From Rutidosis leptorrhynchoides (Eukaryota > Streptophyta > Magnoliopsida > Asterales > Asteraceae), in NCBI RefSeq assembly GCF_046630445.1, contig NC_092338.1, positions 344,291,501 through 344,355,500 of the forward strand: DNA of 64,000 nucleotides, in the 5' to 3' direction. The notes under the pieces are model-generated. The model was not told the DNA's origin, searched no databases, and saw only the letters and a program-made list of their open reading frames with translations. How positions within the stretch are numbered: the stretch's first letter is position 1; every line of letters begins with the position of its first letter. This document shows positions 59,306 to 64,000 of this stretch, piece by piece. A program made the translations under genes and the position numbers.

Positions 59306-62066
59306 AATTTCAAATTGATCTTGTTCCCGGTGCTGCTCCTGTAGCACGTTCTCCTTATCGACTTGCGCCTTCCGAACTTCAAGAATTATCGAGTCAACTC
59401 CGTGAGTTGTTAGACAAGGGTTTTATTCGTCCCAGTTCGTCCCCTTGGGGAGCTCCTGTTCTGTTCGTTAAGAAGAAAGATGGTTCATTTCGTTTATGCA
59501 TTGATTATCGTGAATTGAACAAGCTTACTGTTAAAAACCATTACCCTCTTCCTAAAATTGATGATCTGTTCGATCAGCTTCAGGGTTCGTCTGTTTATTC
59601 TAAAATCGATCTTCGTTCCAGCTATCATCAGTTGCGTGTTAAAGAATCTGATGTTTCGAAAACTGCTTTTCGCACCCGTTATGGTCACTTCGAATTCCTT
59701 GTTATGCTGTTCGGATTGACAAACTAACCTGCTATGTTCATGGACCTCATGAACCGTGTGTGTAGACCCTATCTGGACAAATTTATTATCGTTTTCATCG
59801 ACGACATTCTTATTTATTTCAAGAATGATGAAGAGCACGAAGAACATTTGACGTTAGTGCTTGATTTGTTGAGAAAAGAAGAATTGTACGCTAAGTTCTC
59901 TAAGTGTGCTTTCTGGTTAAGAGAAGTTCAATTCCTTGGACATATTGTTAGTAAACAGGGAATACAAGTTGATCCTTCTAAAATTGAGGCGATTGAAAAG
60001 TGGAAAATTCCGAAAACTCCTACTCAGGTTCGTCAGTTTCTAGGGTTGGCAGGTTACTATAGAAGGTTCATTCAAGATTTCTCTCGTATAGCGAAACCTC
60101 TGACTGCTTTAACGCACAAGGGGAAGAAGTATGAGTGGAAGGATGAACAAGAGACTGCATTTCAAATTTTGAAGAAGAAGTTGACTACCACTCTGATATT
60201 GTCACTACCTGAGGGTAATGATGATTTTGTCATTTATTGTGATGCTTCGCGTCAAGGCTTTGGTTGTGTTTTGATGCAATGAAAGAAAGTTATTGCGTAC
60301 GCGTCACGACAGTTGAAGATTCACGAGCAAAATTATACAACTCATGATTTAGAGTTGGGGGCTGTTGTTTTTGCGCTTAAGATTTGGAGACATTATCTTT
60401 ATGGGGTTAAAAGTACAGTGTACACAGATCACAAAAGTCTTCAACATATCCTTGATCAGAAACAGTTGAATATGAGGCAACGAAGATGGGTTGAGACATT
60501 GAATGATTATGATTGTGAACTTTTATATCATCCGGGGAAGGCCAATGTGGTGGTAGATGCGTTAAGTCGTAAAGAAAGGGCTGAACCTAGCAGGTTTAGG
60601 GCCTTGAATATGACAATTAGAACAAACCTCGCAAGGCAAATTCTTGAGGCACAACAAGAAGCCTTAAAGGAGGAGAACTTTGTGAATGGGAACGTAAGAG
60701 GCATGGCTAAGAAGTTTGAGGTACGAGCAGATGGTACTAGATACTTTGCGGGACGTCTTTGAGTTCCGAAGTTTGGTGATCTGCGACAACTTATTTTGGA
60801 TGAGGCTCATAAGTCTAGGTACTCTATTCATCCTGGTTCAGGAAAGATGTATCATGATTAAGGAGCTGTAATGGTGGCCTAATTTAAAAGCTGATGTGGC
60901 TACGTATGTGGCTAAGTGTTTGACCTGTGCTAAGGTTAAAGCTGAACATCAAAAACCGTCAGGACTGTTGGTGCAACCTGAGATTCCCGAGTAGAAGTGG
61001 GAAGGTATTACGATGGATTTTATTACTAAGTTATCGAGAGTTGCGGGTGCCTATGATACCATTTGGGTGATTGTAGATCGACTCACTACGTCAGCTCACT
61101 TTTTTCCGATTAAGGAAACGGATTTGATGGAGAAGCTTACTCGTTTGTATTTGAAGGAGATTGTTTCTAAGCATGGTGTTCCTGTATCAATCATTTCAGA
61201 CCGAGACAGTCGATTTATATCGAGGTTTTGGCTATCCTTACAGGAAGCTTTAGGAACTAAGTTGGATATGAGCACCGCTTATCATCCGTAGACGGATGGT
61301 CAGAGTGAAAGGACCATTCAAATGCCAGAAGATATGTTACGAGCGTGTGTTATTGATTTTGGTAATGGGTGGGATAGATATTTGCCGCTAGCTGAATTTT
61401 CTTATAACAACAGTTACCATGCAAGTATTAAAGCCACACCGTTTGAAGCGCTGTATGGTAGGAAGTGTAGGTCTCCTGTCTGTTGGAATGAGGTTGGGGA
61501 TGCTCAACTCACAGGCCCATAAACTATTCATGAGACTACCGAGAAGATCGTACAGATTAAGGAAAGGTTGAGAACCGCCAGAAGTCGGTAAAAGAGTTAT
61601 GCCGACAAGGGAAGGAAAGATATTGAATTTCAAGTTGGTGACCGTGTTATGTTGAAGGTTTCACCTTGGAAGGGTGTGATACGTTTTGGTAAAAGGGAAA
61701 AGTTGAGTCCTCGTTTTGTTGAACCGTTTGAGATAATCAGCGGCTTATCATTTGAAGTTGCCAGAAGAACTCAGTGCTGTTCACGATATTTTTCATGTAT
61801 TGAATTTGAAGAAGTGTTTGGCCGAGGCCGATAAGACTATTCCTCTGGAGGAACTTCATGTTGATAAGCAACTACATTTTATTGAGGAACCTGTTGAAAT
61901 TATGGACCGAGAGGTTAAGACTCTTAAGCAGAGTAGAATTCCTATTGTCCGGGTTAGATGGAACGCCAGAGTCGGTCCCGAGTTCACTTGGGAGCGTGAA
62001 GATCAGATGAAGCAGAAGTACCTGCATTTGTTCCCAGATGCTGAGTCAACCCCTGCACCTGCTTAA
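59230..62066 (+). pseudogene. Gypsy pol (RT, RNase H, integrase), multiply broken
   Basis: RT with [22 protein letters not shown] and catalytic FIDDILIY (59800 region); RNase H with [23 protein letters not shown] and VDALSRK; integrase with [39 protein letters not shown], and a C-terminal chromodomain-like stretch (PIVRVRWNARVGPEFTWERED). Stops at 59725-59727, 60280-60282, 60760-60762, near 60858 and 60869, at 60992-60994, 61289-61291, 61520-61522 and 61589-61591. Frame changes lie near 60858-60880 and 61740-61750. At least nine lesions make it non-functional. Several stops look like transitions of Gln, Arg or Trp codons. Confidence 0.9.
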
Positions 62067-62085
62067 ATTTCAGGACGAAATTTTC

Positions 62086-62100
62086 GTAACGGGAAGGTAC
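62086..62100 (+). other. Gypsy polypurine tract
   Basis: GTAACGGGAAGGTAC directly before the 3' LTR start TGTCACGACC. It is preceded by GGACGAAATTTTC, as in the LARD element. Confidence 0.8.
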
Positions 62101-64000
62101 TGTCACGACCCTACTTTTTCCGTTATCTTTTACCGTTAATTATTTAACGACCGTTAACTATTATTCGTGCTACGTCATTTCTATGACCTATATTATTATT
62201 TTTAATAATATATATATTAATTATTAAGTGTTATGTGAATATTTGTATTCATATTTTAAGATATACGTTTCTACGTGTCGCGGATTTCTATCCGGCGAAT
62301 CTTTTCAGTTTTCAAACCAACGGTCGAGATTTTGGGATTTTTAAGTCCTAATTATTTTAAATATGATATTTTTATGTCATATGGTTATATATAGTATTTA
62401 TATATATTTTTCGTCGCGTATTTGTTATCTCTCCGAATTTTCAATCGTGTAATCGTGTTTTCGCGTTTTGAGTTTCGTTCGGGAATTCGGGCCACAAGGA
62501 TTTAATCATTTATCAAATTTGGCCCACATGTGGCACCTACCCCATCACATTCGGCCGAAACTAGGAGGGAGTATACTCCCTTGATTTTTCATTTTACAAT
62601 TTCATTTCTCATTTCACTTTATTTCATCTAAACCTAATTCTAAATATTTTCTCTCTTCTTCCTCCCTTTCTTTTTTGGCCGATGCCACCAAACACCACCA
62701 TCATCATCATCTTGCAACAATTTCTTTCTTGGATCATCATATAATCTACAACAACGCGTTCCTCTCGTTCTCCTCTACACGATTACATCTCTTGATTATT
62801 GATTAGGGTATAAACCCTAACCCTATATTTTTAATTTTTCTTTATTTTTCTGTATTTTGATGTTATATTGATAGTATGATACTTACATGTTATTGTATTG
62901 ATGATTGTATGCATAGAAATGCTCGATTATACATGTTTTCGGTTTGATTAATTTGGGACAGCAGCATTTTTATTCATTTCTGGTTATGTAACTGATATAA
63001 AAGTGAAATTAAAGTGTTTAGATGAGTTCCTCTCATCAAGACGTTAATTTTAGACTCCGGATTCATGTCATTTCGATTCCCGGAACTCTAGATATGATTA
63101 AAATGATATTTTGTTGGAATTAAATTATGAAAACGAATTGAACCAGGTTTGGTCCGAATTTGTAACCACTTTTAGAGTCTTTAGGGTGTATTAGTGTGTT
63201 AGGATTAGTAATGGGATGAACTTTCATGTTCGGGTCATCTAAATCCGAGCCACGGATCACCCGTTATGACTAAAACGTGTTTTTGAACGGATTAAAGTTT
63301 CAAGTGGGGTAATGGCTGATCATCATGACTTGGTTACTGTTATTGGAGTGTTCTTGAGTACACCAAAGTGTCGGGTGGTTTGATTATGCGGAGATATATA
63401 TAAGGCTCGCCGAAAACCGACACCTAGGGCTCAAGATATGACCCGATGAACTTTTAATTAAAACTTATGGTTAATTATTAAAACTTATGAGATAAATAAT
63501 GATTTTCATTATTATTAAATTACTTATGATATAAAAAGTAATTATTATAATTTAAGACTTATGATATATATTTATTATATCATTATTTAATTACATATGA
63601 TTTAATTAACATTTAATTAAACTTATGATTAATAATACTTTTATTATTAATGAAAAATACTTATGATAAGTATTAAACTTATATTATGAGATTATTATCA
63701 TAAGACTTATAATATGGATTAATTAATTATTTAATATTATAAGACTTAGTTATTATTTAATTATAATTTAATTATTAAGTACTTATGATTTAATAATTAT
63801 AATTAGAAACTTATGATATGATTAATAATTCATTATTAATTAATAATACTTATGATATGATTTAAAATTTATTATTAATTAATAATATTTGTATTATGAC
63901 TAATATTTAATTAATTAATTAAATACTTATGTTATATTAATTATATCACTTAAACTTATGTTAACTTTAATAATTCAATTTAATTTAATTAAACTTATGT
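62101..64000 (+). repeat. Gypsy 3' LTR (first 1900 bp)
   Basis: Aligns with 53308 onward, beginning TGTCACGACCCTAC. Differences include a 17-bp addition after CGCGGAT near 62287 and scattered substitutions, so it is clearly more diverged from its partner than the Athila pair. It runs off the window end. Confidence 0.9.

Larger units (their letters stand above)
53308..64000 (+). mobile_element. Degenerate Ty3/gypsy (chromovirus-like) element, right end outside window
   Basis: LTRs at 53308-56559 and from 62101; primer site 56561, PPT 62086-62100. Gene order gag, protease, RT, RNase H, integrase with a chromodomain-like C-terminus, on the plus strand. It is nested in the 5' LTR of the LARD element, with GTAGC at 53303-53307 as the presumed target duplication. 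The two LTRs show clear differences (for example a 17-bp insertion near 62287), and pol has many stops, so the insertion is old relative to Athila. A Tekay/Del-type clade is likely but not proved. Confidence 0.9.

Overview
This is a plant nuclear window, most likely from an asterid and probably Asteraceae. The evidence for a plant is the A/T-rich sequence, GT-AG introns, a plant-type E2F gene, and plant Ty1/copia, Athila-like and Ty3/gypsy LTR retrotransposons with initiator-Met or Asp tRNA primer sites. The family-level guess rests only on general familiarity with such repeats. Roughly 85% of the window is transposon sequence, much of it nested.

Layout. (1) 1-26547: a decayed Ty1/copia element on the minus strand whose 3' LTR lies left of the window. 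It was hit twice. A 2258-bp solo LTR (805-3062, TSD GTCCT) sits in its RNase H. A 17252-bp Athila-like element (6842-24093, TSD GCCAT) sits on its start codon. The Athila LTRs differ by about one substitution and one AT unit, so that insertion is recent. Athila carries gag-protease, pol (after an in-frame TAA), a small basic zinc-knuckle ORF and a spliced env-position ORF. (2) 26819-31195: the only clear host gene, a 14-exon E2F transcription factor (474 aa, minus strand). (3) 31196-33870: a hAT-type MITE with an 8-bp TSD, a tRNA-derived SINE and a truncated LINE. (4) 33871-37824: A/T-rich intergenic DNA with little I can assign. (5) 37825 to the window end: a large non-autonomous (LARD-like) LTR element on the minus strand, with a 4226-bp LTR and no pol. 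Nested in it are a 4248-bp solo LTR (42319-46566, TSD TAAGA) and, inside its 5' LTR, a degenerate chromovirus-like gypsy element (53308 to beyond 64000).

The most unusual signal is a recurring promoter-like cassette. Two CATGCGA/TCGCATG palindromes lie 31-32 bp apart centre to centre. A TATAAA follows about 31-33 bp later, and an A/T-only microsatellite begins about 60 bp after the TATA. It occurs in the Athila LTRs and in the two solo LTRs, which belong to a different lineage. The palindrome pair without a clear TATA recurs inside Athila, once in the gag leader and once just upstream of the env-position ORF. The flanking roughly 250 bp of U3 also looks related between the Athila and solo LTRs, suggesting promoter exchange between retrotransposon lineages.

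All calls were made by eye and by translation. No database search, alignment program or RNA evidence was available.
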